A stretch of 64,000 nt of DNA from Chamaelirium japonicum (taxonomy: Eukaryota; Streptophyta; Magnoliopsida; Liliales; Melanthiaceae), in assembly GCA_947650365.1 (NCBI GenBank), contig OX393555.1, positions 11,732,340-11,796,339 of the forward strand, written 5' to 3'. Positions 1 through 11,823 of the stretch are shown here, piece after piece; within the stretch, counting starts at the first letter, position 1; each line of letters opens with the position of its first letter. A program made the position numbers and the translations under genes. The notes under the pieces were generated by a model. It was not told where the DNA came from. It did no database searches and saw only the letters and a list, made by a program, of their open reading frames with translations.

Positions 1-219
1 GATTGTTTGTTAAGCGAATTGATTATAAATATTATAGAGGAACCACAGACTGAGGTTGTGGTTTTCCAATCGTTCCAAAATCCTGTGTCTTGTAAACTCT
101 ATACCTTTTTTTTAGACGAATGCGGTGTCTGTCGAAACAATCGGTGGGGTGAGAAAGTATCTATGGGGTGCCCTATCCAAACGGGTCCTAAGTAATTTAG
201 TCGGAGCAAATAAGAACTA

Positions 220-454
220 GGGTTATTTTGACTTTGTCCCTCAAATTTTGCCTTGAATTAGACTTTACCCCCCATGTTTCATTAATTAGGCTTTACCCCC
301 CAAAACTAACTGTTCCGTCAGCTCATCATCTAAGAGAAAGGGTAAGCTAACGGAAAAGAAATAAAGTTTTGGGAGGTGAGCCGACGGAACAGTTAGTTTT
401 GGGGGGTAAAATCTAATTCAAGGCAAAATTTGGGGGGCAAAGTTAAAATAACCC
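220..454. mobile_element. MULE-type MITE upstream of the mitochondrial HSP70 gene
   Basis: The ends are inverted repeats: GGGTTATTTTGACTTTG at the left pairs with CAAAGTTAAAATAACCC at the right, and the pairing extends inward for over 50 bp. The element is flanked by a perfect 9-bp direct repeat, TAAGAACTA, at 211-219 and 455-463. A 9-bp target duplication is typical of Mutator-like elements. It is about 235 bp long with no coding capacity. It lies about 260 bp before the HSP70 start codon, so it may sit in or next to the promoter. Confidence 0.85.
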
Positions 455-628
455 TAAGAACTACAGATCCAAAAGGACGGATTGCTAATTGCGGTTCAGG
501 TCAAAGGAACTGTCGACCGATGCAGTCGGGGAACAAAGGAACGGCCCGATCTGCCTTCTAGATCTTTCCAACAAAGAGCCGCTGCTATAAGTCCGACAAT
601 AGACATTTCCCCCTCCTCAAGCCATCAT

Positions 629-647
629 TAGGGTTTATCTAGGGTTT
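629..647 (+). promoter_or_regulatory. Paired telo-box motifs before mitochondrial HSP70
   Basis: Two copies of TAGGGTTT (629-636 and 640-647), the reverse complement of the plant telo-box AAACCCTA, lie 65-85 bp before the start codon. Such boxes are common near the starts of plant housekeeping and growth genes. Whether they are in the promoter or the 5' leader is not known because the transcription start is not visible. Confidence 0.45.
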
Positions 648-713
648 CCGGCCGTCGTCACCACCAATCCAACAGACCCTTTGTTCAGCTGCGGCCAGGT
701 TCCCTCTCTACCA

Positions 714-3700
714 ATGGCGATCGGCTATGCTCTCTCGAGGCTGACCAGGTCCAGAGCCATTGCTTCCGGCGTCTCCTCCGCCGTCCATCAGGTCTCTCTC
801 TCTCTCTTTCTCTCTCACATTTGGGTTTGGGTAGAGATTGGATGATAAAGGGAAAAAAACTATCTTTTTTCACAGAGGCGGATTATGAAAGAAGGGATGG
901 CTGTTGGATTGGAAAAAAAGATCGTTTTTTTTTTCAATAATTTCTCTGATGAAACGATGATAACTGTGTTTTTTTTAATACCAATTTCTCTTTGGGTGTT
1001 AGTATTCGGATTACAGATACTAACAGGATTTTGTGATCCTGATTTATTTTTCCGTTATTTTATTTGTAATTTGCTAATATTCTTTGTAATTCCTCTTTTT
1101 TTCCTTTCAATCGTGACATTCTATGAGTTGTAAACATGGAATCATATGTCGACAAATCTCAATACAAAATGACTGAAATATGTGTTTTTTTTAGGTCCCG
1201 ACATAAAAATCTTCCGAAATTTCCATCATACCAAATTTCAGATTCGACGTCATGAAAAGTCAAGCGAATATCCGGCTTTGACCGGAATTTAGCATTCCAT
1301 CTCTTTTTTTTCTAAACTATTTTACTGAAAATTCTTTCTTTTTTGGTAATAGATTCTACTTTTTCAGTAAAAGATTTCATTTTTTCCTCCGTTTATCGAA
1401 ATTTGATTGAAATCCGACAAATTTCCACCGAATTTTTCATTAAAAATGCAAGCTTTCCACTGACAAGTTCCCTTTTTTTTTTATCAACCGAAATTGACTT
1501 TTAAAACCTTGGTTGTAAAGCTCCGATTCTTTCTCTATGACCTTATTGCAAGACTTTAGTTTGTCTACTCTCACTATGTAATCAGCATTGATTTTGATCA
1601 CAAGCCGTCCATAACTCTACACTTGCTGAATCCCTTAGTTAATTTGACTTTCTTTTCTGAAATTTTTGACTTCGCTTCAGGCTCAGCCATTTCATCTTCT
1701 TTTCTGTTGATGCTTTTGAATCTGATATTGATGCCTAACAATAGCTCCCTCAAGAAAACCACCCATTTCATGTTCTTTGTTTGATTTAACATTCTATTCT
1801 CTCAGTTCAGCGATTATGGAATCATACCGTTTTCTCAATCAAGCCCAATTATTCTCTCTAAAGATACTCCACGTGACAAGGATTTCATATAGACCAGTGT
1901 TTTGCTTGCTGTGGGGTGGGGCGTAAGCCCCACAAATTTTTATATAAATAAAAAATATTATATAAAGGAGTGAAAGTAGATTAAAAACAAACAAAAAAAA
2001 ATACTATGAGCAAAGTTAGCAAACTAAGCATTTAATCCTACAAACATGGTTCATAAATCACAAATATATAAAAAACGATAATAAAAATGAACTTGTCATT
2101 GTCATTCAATATCATTTAAGATCTAATTATAAGTTTCTAACCAAAATTCAAACCATCAATGTTTATATTTCATAGATTCTATCATTCCATATATGATATA
2201 GAATCAATTTAAAACAACTTTAGTTTCCAAAATATTATAATTATCATCCAAGAGAGTAAGACGCATATAAAAGATCACACGGTAGCAATCAAATCATTAT
2301 TTTTTCAACTATGCAGACAAACTCCAGTGGGGCGTAAGCCCAAGCCATTGGGACGTAAAAGACATGCCCGGGCGTTTGGGGCGTACGCCCCAGTGGTTTG
2401 GGCGTAAGTCCCATCGGAAAAAAGTCCTAGCTGGAGCTGCCCTAGGCGTTTTAGGACTGCCCAGCCCCAGGGCGAGCCCCGGGTGTACCCTGGGACGAGT
2501 TTTTTAAAATACCGATATAGACAGTGCATAGTCTTTTTTGAATTATATTTGTCGGGGGCATGGAATCAAATGGCGACATGTTTCCTTCAAAATAACCGAA
2601 ATATGCCCTATTTGTAGGTTCCGACATAGGAATCGTCCGAAAGTTCTTCTATACCAATTTTTAGTTTGACATCACGAAATGTCGACCGAAAATGACAGTC
2701 ATTTCACTGAAATCTGATGTTCAGTCTTTTATTGAGCAATTTCACTAAGAAATTTCATCTTTTTTCGATAAAAAATTCTTTTTCCAGGAAAAAACTTTCG
2801 TTTTTTGCGAAAGATTTCATCTTTAACAAGCCGATATTAGTAGAAATTTGACCAAAATCAATAAATTCCTACCGAAATATTTCCTTAGAAAACACAAAAT
2901 TTCAGACATTTGATCGAAATCCAACAAACTTTCTTTTTGTAACTGACCGAAGTCGACATTTATATCGAGGGTCCACACACTACTTTAGTCAATTTGTTAA
3001 GCCAATTTTATTGCTATCTACGAAGTAAATGATCTACTCTCAGTTCTAACCAAGTTCAAGTTGTTGGGCACACTTAACATGATCTGAGGGCTCTATTTTA
3101 TGTGCTAATTGAACTCTCTCTCTCTCTGTCTCTCTCTCTCACTCACTCATGTGTGTGTATGTTATTCTTTAGCTCCATCCTATGACATTTGGATGATTTA
3201 CAAGTTTTTTTCTTAGAAACAATATTTCCATCATTTTACAAGGAAAAACCAATTTCAATAAGAGGTGGTTGTGTGGTTACCCCTTTAATGGATTTGTGTT
3301 TTGCTTTATGATTAACCTCCCCACCATTTTTATGTACATCAGGCCTCTAGTCATCTGAAGGCATCAAATGGCACTCCTCTTTTAACTCAGAGATGGGAAG
3401 CTGTAGCAAGAGCATTTAGGTCTATCATTCTTATCCATGTTTTTTTCCCGTTTAATTCTTTATTCTCATTCCTTATCACCTTTTCTCTGTAGCTGACCTC
3501 TCTTACTGTCATTGATCTTTGAAGCTCAAAACCTGCTGGCGGTAATGTTATTGGGATCGATTTGGGTACTACGAACTCTTGCGTCTCAGTCATGGAGGGC
3601 AAGGTATGTGTCGACTTACTTACCCTTTTACTTCTCGTGCCTGACATGACATGTAACATGCTATGGTGCCCTGATGAAATGGCCCACAGCTTTGTTTATG

Positions 3701-5830
3701 CCAACCTCAAACGAACCAAGATCTGTTTTTTCTTTTTCTGTGAACTTATTTCTGTTTGTTCTTTTTCTGTGAAAAAAAAAAGAATTTTAGGAATTTGACT
3801 CACAGCTCTGTTTATGTCAACCTAAAATCAACCAGAGAGAGTAATTTTATTTTGATGTGCTGCCTTTTGTTGCAATTCCTCTTGGGACTTGTCATTTTTC
3901 GACCCCAGAAATGAAGGATAACTTTCTTGCAGACTGCAAAAGTGATTGAGAACGCGGAAGGTACGAGGACAACACCGTCCGTTGTGGCCGTTAATCAGAA
4001 GGATGAGCTTCTGGTGGGCACTCCAGCCAAGCGACAGGCCGTGACAAATCCGGCAAACACATTATTTGGTACCAAGCGCTTGATTGGAAGAAGGTTTGAT
4101 GATGCCCATATCCAGAAAGAACTGAAAATGGTGCCATACAAGATTGTCAAGGCTGCGAGCGGGGATGCTTGGGTGGAGATGAATGGGAAGCAGTACTCAC
4201 CGAGCCAGATCGGTGCATTTGTCCTCACCAAGATGAAGGAGACGGCAGAGGCTTATCTCGGTAAATCTGTTTCGCAAGCCGTCATCACCGTCCCTGCCTA
4301 TTTCAACGATGCCCAACGACAGGCAACGAAGGACGCCGGAAGGATCGCCGGACTGGAAGTACTTAGAATCATCAACGAGCCCACAGCTGCAGCTCTTTCG
4401 TATGGAATCGACAAGGAAAGGGGTTTGCTTGCAGTGTTTGATCTGGGTGGTGGAACTTTTGATGTCTCCATTCTCGAGCTTTCTGATGGAGTTTTTGAGG
4501 CAAGTCTGAAGCATGGTTAGGTTACATAATTTGCAATTTATTACTGTGCTATTTTTCTGAACTGATTCTTTATTTATAGGTCAAGGCTACCAATGGTGAT
4601 ACCTTCCTTGGTGGTGAGGACTTCGACAATGCATTGCTGGACTACTTGGTCGGTGAATTTAAGAGGACGGATAACATTGATCTATCCAAGGATAAATTAG
4701 CACTGCAGAGGCTCAGAGAGGCTGCTGAGAAGGCAAAGGTGGAACTCTCTTCCACTGCCCAAACTGAGATAAACCTTCCTTTCATTACAGCTGATGCTTC
4801 CGGTGCCAAGCATTTCAACATCACGCTCACTCGATCCAAGTTCGAAGCCCTGGTCAACCATTTGATCGAGAGAACCCGTGCCCCATGCAAAAATTGCTTG
4901 ACTGATGCGGGCATCTCGGTAAAGGAGGTCGATGAAGTCCTCTTGGTCGGTGGGATGACTAGGGTTCCAAAGGTCCAGGAGATTGTTGCCGAGATCTTTG
5001 GGAAGGTGCCAAGCAAGGGCGTGAACCCTGATGAGGCAGTGGCCATGGGAGCTGCAATTCAAGGTGGCATCCTGAGGGGTGATGTTAAGGATATTCTCTT
5101 GCTCGACGTCACCCCTCTCTCTCTTGGTATAGAGACTCTCGGGGGGATATTCACTCGGCTCATCAACCGGAACACAACCATTCCGACCAAGAAAAGCCAA
5201 GTCTTCTCCACTGCTGCCGATAACCAGACCCAGGTTGAGGTCAAGGTGCTGCAGGGCGAGCGGGGGATGGCCGCAGACAACAAGGTCCTCGGGGAGTTTG
5301 GACTCACCGGCATTCCTCCTGCCCCCAGGGGCATGCCCCAGATCGAGGTAACCTTTGATATCGACGCCAATGGGATCGTCAAGGTGTCAGCGAAGGACAA
5401 GTCAACTGGCAGGGAGCAGGAGATCACCATCCGATCATCCGGTGGGCTTTCGGAGAGCGAGATCAAGACGATGGTGGAGGAAGCCGAGATGCACGCGCAG
5501 AAGGATCAGGAGAGGAAGGAGTTGATCGATGTAAGGAACACCGCGGACACGACGATCTACAGCATCGAGAAGAGCCTCGGTGAGTACAGGGAGAAGATCC
5601 CCGCGGAGGTTGCGAAAGAGATTGAGTCCGCTGTGGCCGACTTGAGGGCGTCGATGATGAGCGAGGACAGCGTGGACAAGATCAAGGAGAAGATGGATGC
5701 CGCAAACAAGGCTGTCTCGAAGATCGGGGAGCATATGGGACGAGGCGGGGAAGGAGGGCCTTCGGCATCAGGGTCGTCGGGTGGAGCGGAGGAGACTCCT
5801 GAAGCTGAATACAAGGAGAGCAAGATGTAG
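714..5830 (+). CDS. mtHSC70: Mitochondrial HSP70 (mtHSC70, DnaK-type chaperone), five exons
   Basis: An ATP-driven matrix chaperone that pulls precursors in through the TIM23 motor and folds imported proteins. Exons: 714-791, 3343-3419, 3525-3603, 3933-4499 and 4580-5830. They join in frame to 683 residues, the usual plant length. The first ~51 residues are rich in Arg, Ser and Ala with few acids, as in a mitochondrial presequence. The ATPase domain starts near residue 60 with IDLGTTNS, followed by [22 protein letters not shown] and VGGMTRVP. The substrate domain and helical lid follow, and the C-terminus is EAEYKESKM rather than the cytosolic EEVD or ER HDEL, which supports the mitochondrial form. 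The ATG at 714 opens the presequence and is followed by a good donor. Intron 1 is 2.5 kb and repeat-laden. Intron 4 is GC-AG. The frame has no breaks. Confidence 0.96.
1135..1525. repeat. Copy 1 of an ACCGAAAT-rich dispersed repeat in HSP70 intron 1
   Basis: This stretch shares its order of motifs (CATGGAATCA, GTCGACA or GCGACA, GGTYCCGACAT, TCCGAAA) with a second copy at about 2555-2985. It ends near TTTTAAAACCTTGGTTGT, which resembles the end of the element at 13161-14740. The two copies are in the same direction and well diverged. No protein is encoded. Confidence 0.55.
1890..2525. repeat. GGGCGTAAGCCC-type repeat in HSP70 intron 1
   Basis: The short palindrome-like word GGCGTAAGCCC or close variants recurs at 1920-1932, 2332-2341, 2377-2392 and 2400-2412, with an AT-rich middle. 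The edges (CCAGTGTTTTGC at the left, TTTTTTAAAATACCG at the right) look loosely inverted. It lies between the two ACCGAAAT repeat copies, as if inserted into one longer element. The family is not identified. Confidence 0.4.
2555..2985. repeat. Copy 2 of the ACCGAAAT-rich repeat in HSP70 intron 1
   Basis: It parallels copy 1 from CATGGAATCA through TTCCGACAT and CCGAAAG, with longer internal runs of TTTCATCTTTTTTCG type. Together with copy 1 it makes up much of the 2.5-kb intron. Coding content is absent. Confidence 0.5.
4500..4579 (+). other. GC-AG intron 4 of mitochondrial HSP70
   Basis: The exon ends in GAG and the 80-bp intron opens GCAAGT and closes TTTATAG. Removing it joins residues VFE to [14 protein letters not shown], exactly the conserved HSP70 sequence. 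The nearest downstream GT would shift the frame. GCAAGT after AG is the consensus of the minor GC-AG class, which the major spliceosome handles. Confidence 0.9.
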
Positions 5831-7121
5831 GGTTGCATCATTTTCTTTATGTTTGCCAATTTTTGGAAGCTGAGGTGGCTTTTCCTCACTTTATCTAGTT
5901 TTAGATACAGGTGATTATCATAAAATTGAAGAATTGAGCTATTGATTTTTGTACTGGGTGCAATATTGGTAGAATCCGGCGATTAGGGTTTCGGCGGTCT
6001 AGCTTGTTGGAACTGTGTTTTGGGTGTTTTTCTTTTCCGTTGAACTTATTCTGTATGTTTACTTGGCCTAATTTACTATTGGGAAGCTATGATATAAAGA
6101 AAAGATGTTTTGGTACTTTCGGGTTAAAGCACATTTTTTCTGGTCTGATCTATTTGACTGAAAAATTTGGGCCTCCGCCGCGGCGCCGACGGTGACAATT
6201 CATGGTAGGAACGGCAATGGTGGTGGTGATGGTTTCTTTTGTGAATAGAATAATTAGAACATTTTACATGTGGCCATATGAAAGCTTAGTTAATTGCATA
6301 TTAATCCCTGTAAACGAATTTATATATTAACCCCTAAAATTAGATTATTTGTACAAATCGATCCCTCATGGTTGGACTGTTAGGACAGTTTTATTGGGAT
6401 GATTTTACTGACATTTTTTTTTGGGTCCAAATTAGCGCGAATGAAGATCAAACAAGGTTAGGTTAGATGATATTAAGGGTAAAATGGTCATTTGATACCT
6501 TGACTAAAGGGCATACCAGGGTTAAAGTATGTTTTGCAACAACAGGTAACAAAAACTAGGTCTGTCGATGGACCAGATCATGATCCAAATCTGATATGAA
6601 CATCCCGGATTTGGTATTAGCGTTTTGGTTCGATATCCAATTAAAAACGATCCAATGTGATTTGATCCGATATATTTAGTCAGTTTTATAACATATATCA
6701 TAGTCTGTATGATGCTAAGCCCAATCATCTTATTTCCATCGTCTGATGCCCAACTCAATCATCTTATGTTTGGATCTGTAGATCGCCAAATCCATTGACC
6801 CGAAAGCGATTCAAACTCGCAAGTCTCGAGTTTTTGTATGACTGTCTATGTTGTTTTGACCTCCGAAGCTTGTCAATGGACGGTATCATTATCCGAATCA
6901 GGTCTGTATCCGAAAACTCCAGTTTGGTGTTTTAGTCCGAGATCCGATTAAAAACAATCCGATTTGCTACGAAATATAAATTGATCAAATCTGGATCTAT
7001 CATAATCCATTACACATCCCAACCAGCTGATAGGCCTACGATAAACCCCGAATATATATGAAATATTCCCCCCAAACTGACGTCAATTAGCATGAGTCTG
7101 ATTCATTCATGTTTCGGTTTT
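5831..7121. other. HSP70 3' flank and AT-rich spacer
   Basis: The first ~170 bases are the likely 3' UTR. At 6296-6420 there is one arm of a fold-back-like sequence of the TTAACCCCTAAAATTAG type. Between about 6600-6690 and 6925-6995 a motif built on GATCCRATTAAAAACRATCC occurs twice in the same direction, so this part is an old internally repeated element. No gene is supported. Confidence 0.4.
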
Positions 7122-7418
7122 TTGGAAGCCGCCAGACACCAGGGTCCTCAAGTTAAATTTTGATGGTTCTTACGACTCAAGATGTCATCAAGGTGGGACG
7201 GGCTTTGCGCTTTGTGACCATCGCGGGGCGATATTAGAGATGGGCTGTGAAGCATTCCGATACGCCGTCACCACTGAAGCTGAATTGCATGCAATTTGAC
7301 CCAATCTCTGCCTCCTTCACAAATGGCCCTCGTTTCTGCTGTGTATCGACGGTGACTCAACGGTGGTGCTTGCTCGCCTCTCTTCCAACCATCCGGCAGA
7401 GGTGTTGCACAACTAGGA
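7122..7418 (+). pseudogene. LINE RNase H domain relic
   Basis: The frame starting at 7122 reads KLNFDGS, GGTGFALCDHRGAILEMG, TEAELHAI and then IDGDSTVVLARL. These are the landmarks of the RNase H-like domain at the end of plant L1-type LINE ORF2: the first Asp in NFDGS, the Glu in TEAEL and the Asp in DGDS. An in-frame TGA at about 7287 splits it and a TAG closes it. Reverse transcriptase is not visible upstream, so only the 3' part remains. A host RNase H-like gene is possible but less likely given the stop and isolation. Confidence 0.6.
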
Positions 7419-7429
7419 TGGCCGACTAG

Positions 7430-8480
7430 TTTTGAGGGTCACGATGTCTCCCCGCCATGTTCATCGGGAGGGGAGCACTGTACCGACTAGTTAGCTGGCA
7501 CGGCTTGTCGGACGGGCTCCAGCAACCTACTTCCACGGGATCTTCAGAGGCTGATGGATTTGGATGCCTTGGGTCACCCCAGCGTACGGGGAGGACGGTG
7601 AATCGGTTTCTTTGGCTCTCTGCTTACCCTAACAAACAGCTTCTGACTTCAGCGAGACGAAGAGAAAGGCATCCCTTGGAGCTTCTAGAAATTTATCTTA
7701 CACCGGTTGAATAAGATGGTAGGGTTTTTTATGAACCCAAATCTCCATTTTCTCGGCCCCATCGTCTGCCCCCCAAATTAACAGTCCTACGTTGCATCCA
7801 TATTCTACTGGTGCATCGCATTCAGCCCCAACTGATAGGCAAAGGGACGATAGCGATTGACCCAGCGACATAGGCTCCAGCTTGTTTCTGATCACTACCA
7901 TCCCTTTGCATGCCGTGGTTGGGGATGAGTGCGATGCTCCGAACGGATATGGGTGCAACTGACGAGTATGCTTTAGGAGCAGACGATGGGGCAGAGAAAT
8001 GAGACAGAAGATTTGAGTTTGTTTTGTATCAATTAAGAATAAGAGCATTGCTTTTTGAACATACAAGGGGACATAATCTTGGACATACTTGCCGCGGTAT
8101 GTCCCTTGCTCTAGCACCCTGTCCTCTGACCGCATGGCCGGTCTAACAAAAAAAAGAAAATCCAAAATCCAGAAGTGAAGCCTCTTTTAGCATCTTACAG
8201 TCTGTTTGGTTCGATACAGTTATAACCAGCGGGTCAACACTGCACTTCACTGACTGTTTGATTCGCTGTAGTTTTTGAAAACCGGGTGTAGTTCCAACTA
8301 CCACCTACATATAATCAAATATAAAATCGTGTAGTTGGAACACACAATAAAAAGTTGCGTGCTCCAACTCATATGACCCCCTTAAGAACATCAACCTTCT
8401 TACTAACCTCCTATATCTTTCTAGATCATCAAGCAAGCTACCTTCATCATAATCAAACTTTGTACTATGATCCATAGGAG
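7430..8480. other. Spacer without a recognised gene
   Basis: A 155-codon open frame lies on the minus strand at 7698-8165, but it has no recognisable motif or homologue that I can name and its codons look like spacer. It may be the 3' tail of the LINE relic. At 8200-8360 there are CTGTTTGGTTCG and CAACTACACCC-like phrases as seen in MITE ends, without a matched partner. Confidence 0.3.
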
Positions 8481-8487
8481 TTTCAAC

Positions 8488-8697
8488 TGGTGCTTAGTGC
8501 CGTTGGTAGCGGTACCACTGATTGGGGACACTAACCAAGGGTTCAATACACGCTCCCCACTGTGTGGCAATCCCGCTCGCTGGTGCGGCGACTTCCTATG
8601 GGTCAGGTGGGTCCTTCCTCTTGGACGGTTCGGCTCCAGTGGCTGTGTCCTGTTGTGATGACTTATGGGCTTGGCAAGGACCCCAGTATGTACCAAA
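8488..8697 (+). mobile_element. Probable tRNA-derived SINE
   Basis: A Pol III box A-like word (TTAGTGCCGTTGGTAGC at about 8494) is followed about 45 bp later by a box B-like GGTTCAATACA (8540-8550). The spacing is that of a tRNA-type promoter. The unit ends in a short A run at 8694-8701. I could not find a clean target duplication, so it could also be old and eroded. Confidence 0.45.
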
Positions 8698-9064
8698 AAA
8701 ATTACTTCTTAGATCTTCTGACTTTTATCACTACAACATTTATTGCAAGGTTTATGAAGAGCATGAATATACTTCTCATGCCTTCATCCTATAGTCAACA
8801 CCACCATGAAGCTATCAAACCATGAGATTGCCTAAATCCATAGGGGTCCATTCTTTTGGAGAGTAAAACATGTTGGATATTGATTTACTTGAGAAATTTT
8901 ACTTTGTCTTATATATATTCTTTTGCCCAATGTCCAAGGTAAATCAATTTTCAAGCTTTTTATTTTTCCTACTTTGGAAGGACATTGGAATTCTACCGAT
9001 TTTAATCGGACATAGTTTGCCATAGTGGTAGGACATCTATTTTCCGCCATGGCAATCCTGCTAT

Positions 9065-9082
9065 CACACACACACACACACA

Positions 9083-9164
<82 letters not shown>
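9065..9164. repeat. (CA)n(GA)n compound microsatellite
   Basis: About 20 bases of CA repeat run straight into about 78 bases of pure GA repeat. Any open frame through it is an artefact. Confidence 0.98.
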
Positions 9165-9169
<5 letters not shown>

Positions 9170-9429
9170 CCCAACAAAATAGGCCCACAAGTCCAAGGTA
9201 GAAAGGAATGCACGAAATGAATATCACATTATAATTAGTTGAAATTGCCCTACAGAAAAGAAAATGGGACACTTAATTTCCTGAGAGGCTATTGTCCTTG
9301 CCCATGAATGTCTCAAGCAAATTATTTTTTCATCCCATTGATGTCTCGCCAAAATAACGAGACATCTTATGTGATCTCCCCATGTGTCGTGAATTTAATC
9401 ACCACCAAGGCACCAACACGATGCTCTGA

Positions 9430-10400
9430 TCGGGATCCGATCACACGAATCCCCAACGGAAGCGAACCACCGACCCAGAAGGCTAATTGCAGAAGATCTA
9501 CCATGTCATACGAAACAATTCTCCAAAACATGAAATAAACAAGCACAAATGACGACACCAAGATGTACTATGGTTCACCCAAATCAGGGCTAATCCACAA
9601 ATAAGGAAGTAGAATATCTCTTCTATTAATCATATAACAAAAGCATGCTTACAATTATTAAAACCAAGATACAAACATTGTGGAGATTCACCGGCTTCCA
9701 CAAAGAACCAGGACGACGAGGCAATCAAACACAAATACCGAGCACAAAACTAAGGAATAGTGACACTCTTCCTCCACCGGATCCGTCGTTCTTCAATCCC
9801 TTTGATTCACTTCAACCAAACAATCTCCAATCCCATGTCTTCTTCTTCAAGGTTTGCCCTTGAACCCTAATCCCAACCTTCCCAGACCAAAGACGACAGC
9901 ACACAACTCTCGATCCATGACTTCACCATCTAACTCAGAAGAACCACTTCACCGTGGTCACCGGTCACCCAAGACCCCCCCCCCCAATCAATCATTCTCT
10001 TTCGTGACTCCCTCTTCTACGTAGACGATCTCAAGCCACCACTGCGATTTCAGGTTTTTTGTGTACTCCTAGAGCCCCCCTCCCCCCCCACCCCAAATCA
10101 ATCATTCTATTCCGTGACTCTTCTACGTGGACGATCTCAAAGCGTGGTCATAGCATTCCCAACAGGTTAGAAAACCAGTCCAACTCATGCTCCCAGACCA
10201 CAACTTGCTCAGTCACTTGGGTGAGTTTTGCCAAGGTGCTGCTTGCAGACGCTGCCTTGGACTTGCCCAATCGCCTAGGTGACTTTACCAGGCTTTCTGT
10301 CTTCGGGTCCTTCGGGTCAAGGCTTCAATGGGCCAAACTCAAACACCCTGAGCAATATACCAAGGAGGCTGCTACATATAAACTTCTTGTATATCACCAT
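9430..10400 (-). mobile_element. Possible Copia LTR or leader relic
   Basis: GCTCTGAT at 9423-9430 is the start of the reverse complement of a Met-tRNA primer site. It is followed by CAACGGAAGCG and TGGTTCACCCAAATCAGGG, phrases typical of the R/U5 part of plant Copia LTRs read backward. Two similar phrases near 9978 and 10090 (CCCCCCAATCAATCATTCT type) show a small internal duplication. No matching second LTR is seen, so the call is tentative. Confidence 0.3.
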
Positions 10401-10660
10401 GTGATGAGGCATTTTTGCTGCCAGAATCCTTAACCACGGTAATTGCTAAAGAAGTCGCACTGAGACGAGACCAATGCCCAAATATGAGACTTTGGAAGAG
10501 AAACCGAAGACAATGAGCAGGCAGATGAGCAGTAATGGTAAGACAACTATGAAATAATATAACTTGCGCAAGAGAATGAAGAGTACAAGAGCGATCACCT
10601 TTCCGCGTGGCAATGGAAAGATCATCAAGAGAAAGCACCTGAAAATGAAGTACATGATTG
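10390..10660 (-). mobile_element. Copia pol fragment (region just before reverse transcriptase)
   Basis: The minus strand encodes RKGDRSCTLHSLAQ, matching the conserved stretch that precedes the reverse transcriptase in plant Copia polyproteins. It is an old, broken fossil with no LTR pair assigned. Confidence 0.5.
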
Positions 10661-11300
10661 GTGAGAAGGTACAGAATGAAAACTCGGAGTGAACCTTCGT
10701 CGATCTACCAAATGTGCTTGGATGTGAACATTAGTAAATCACGACACATAGGATACGTACATAACCGTTGAGAACAAGAATATCCAGACCTAAACCCTGC
10801 TTAGAAAAGAAATTCAGTACTGATTTGAAGTATCAATATAGGGAGAGAACACACACCATGACAATACCACAGACAATGTGGGACTAAACTATCACTACAT
10901 CTAACATGAAGTAATGAGTTATGCTAAGATGCGGACGCCGAAAAAAAGTGCAAATGTCTAGAGCTGGGCAAGTAGTAGGCTCATCGACCCTGTTCCTAAA
11001 ATATAGCTAAATCACGGACGCTGCAATACACTGAGAAGGCTCAGTGGCCATCTGCATCCACCTCAGCTCCACACAAGAACGAGGTCGTCGACGTGCAATA
11101 GAAGCCAGAGAAAAAAATATCAATGGAAAACAAGCAAACGAGAAGTAAAGACAGATGATAACCTTCCATATAGATACTACCCAAGACATCTACACGGACT
11201 ACTTCACCAACCCAAACTAATTTGAATTATGGCAGGTTTTAAGAGACATGCTTATATTGATTCTCTTATCAACCGAAAATCATCCACAGCAGACACCGAG
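10660..11300. other. Spacer, possibly more of the Copia relic
   Basis: No continuous frame and no motif that I recognise. It may be further decayed sequence upstream of the Copia fragment. Confidence 0.25.
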
Positions 11301-11537
11301 GGCACACTTGGATGCTGTGCAAATGTTGCGTGCGTGTGTATCTGTTTGTACATGTGATCTATGAAATTAAAATTTCATGTGTTTAGGTGAAACTTCATTT
11401 GCATGGCTTCATGGGTAAAAACGGCACAAATTTAGCATAATGTGCTTCTCTTTTGCACGAGTCACACCCATTAACCAAACAACTCTAATATGTTTGCACG
11501 TGTTTAAAAAAACAAAAAACAAGCAACCAAACAAGCC
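11301..11537. mobile_element. Possible MITE
   Basis: The left end GGCACACTTGGATGCT pairs loosely with the reverse complement of the right end, GGCTTGTTTGGTTGCTT. It is about 237 bp long and AT-rich. The target duplication is not clear, so the boundary and family are uncertain. Confidence 0.35.
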
Positions 11538-11823
11538 ACGAATGTGTGTGGCCTGAATCATGCCATCTTTGCTTTCTAATACAAAATTTTACAACTAACA
11601 CTAAAAGACGAGGTTTAAATACTACTCAATTGAAAGAACATTGAGTAAAAGAAAAGTAAGTAATTGTCCGGTTCATTTGTGGAAATGATTAGGACTATTA
11701 CATATTTTCCTTCTCTGTCGCCCGTCATAGAGATCTTGTGTTGTGAAAATTAGTATTGTCATTCTCTACGGCACAAGTACGTTTTCTTCTGCATACTAAA
11801 TTTTACATTTATAACACAAACGA

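Noticed and set aside
3562-3798. A short plus-strand frame starting [14 protein letters not shown]
   Set aside because: Its start is HSP70 exon 3 read from an internal codon through the intron. The true product uses the splice at 3603.
9423-9430. A Met-tRNA primer site
   Set aside because: Only eight of twelve bases match and no LTR pair can be matched to it, so it was used only as weak support for an LTR relic.
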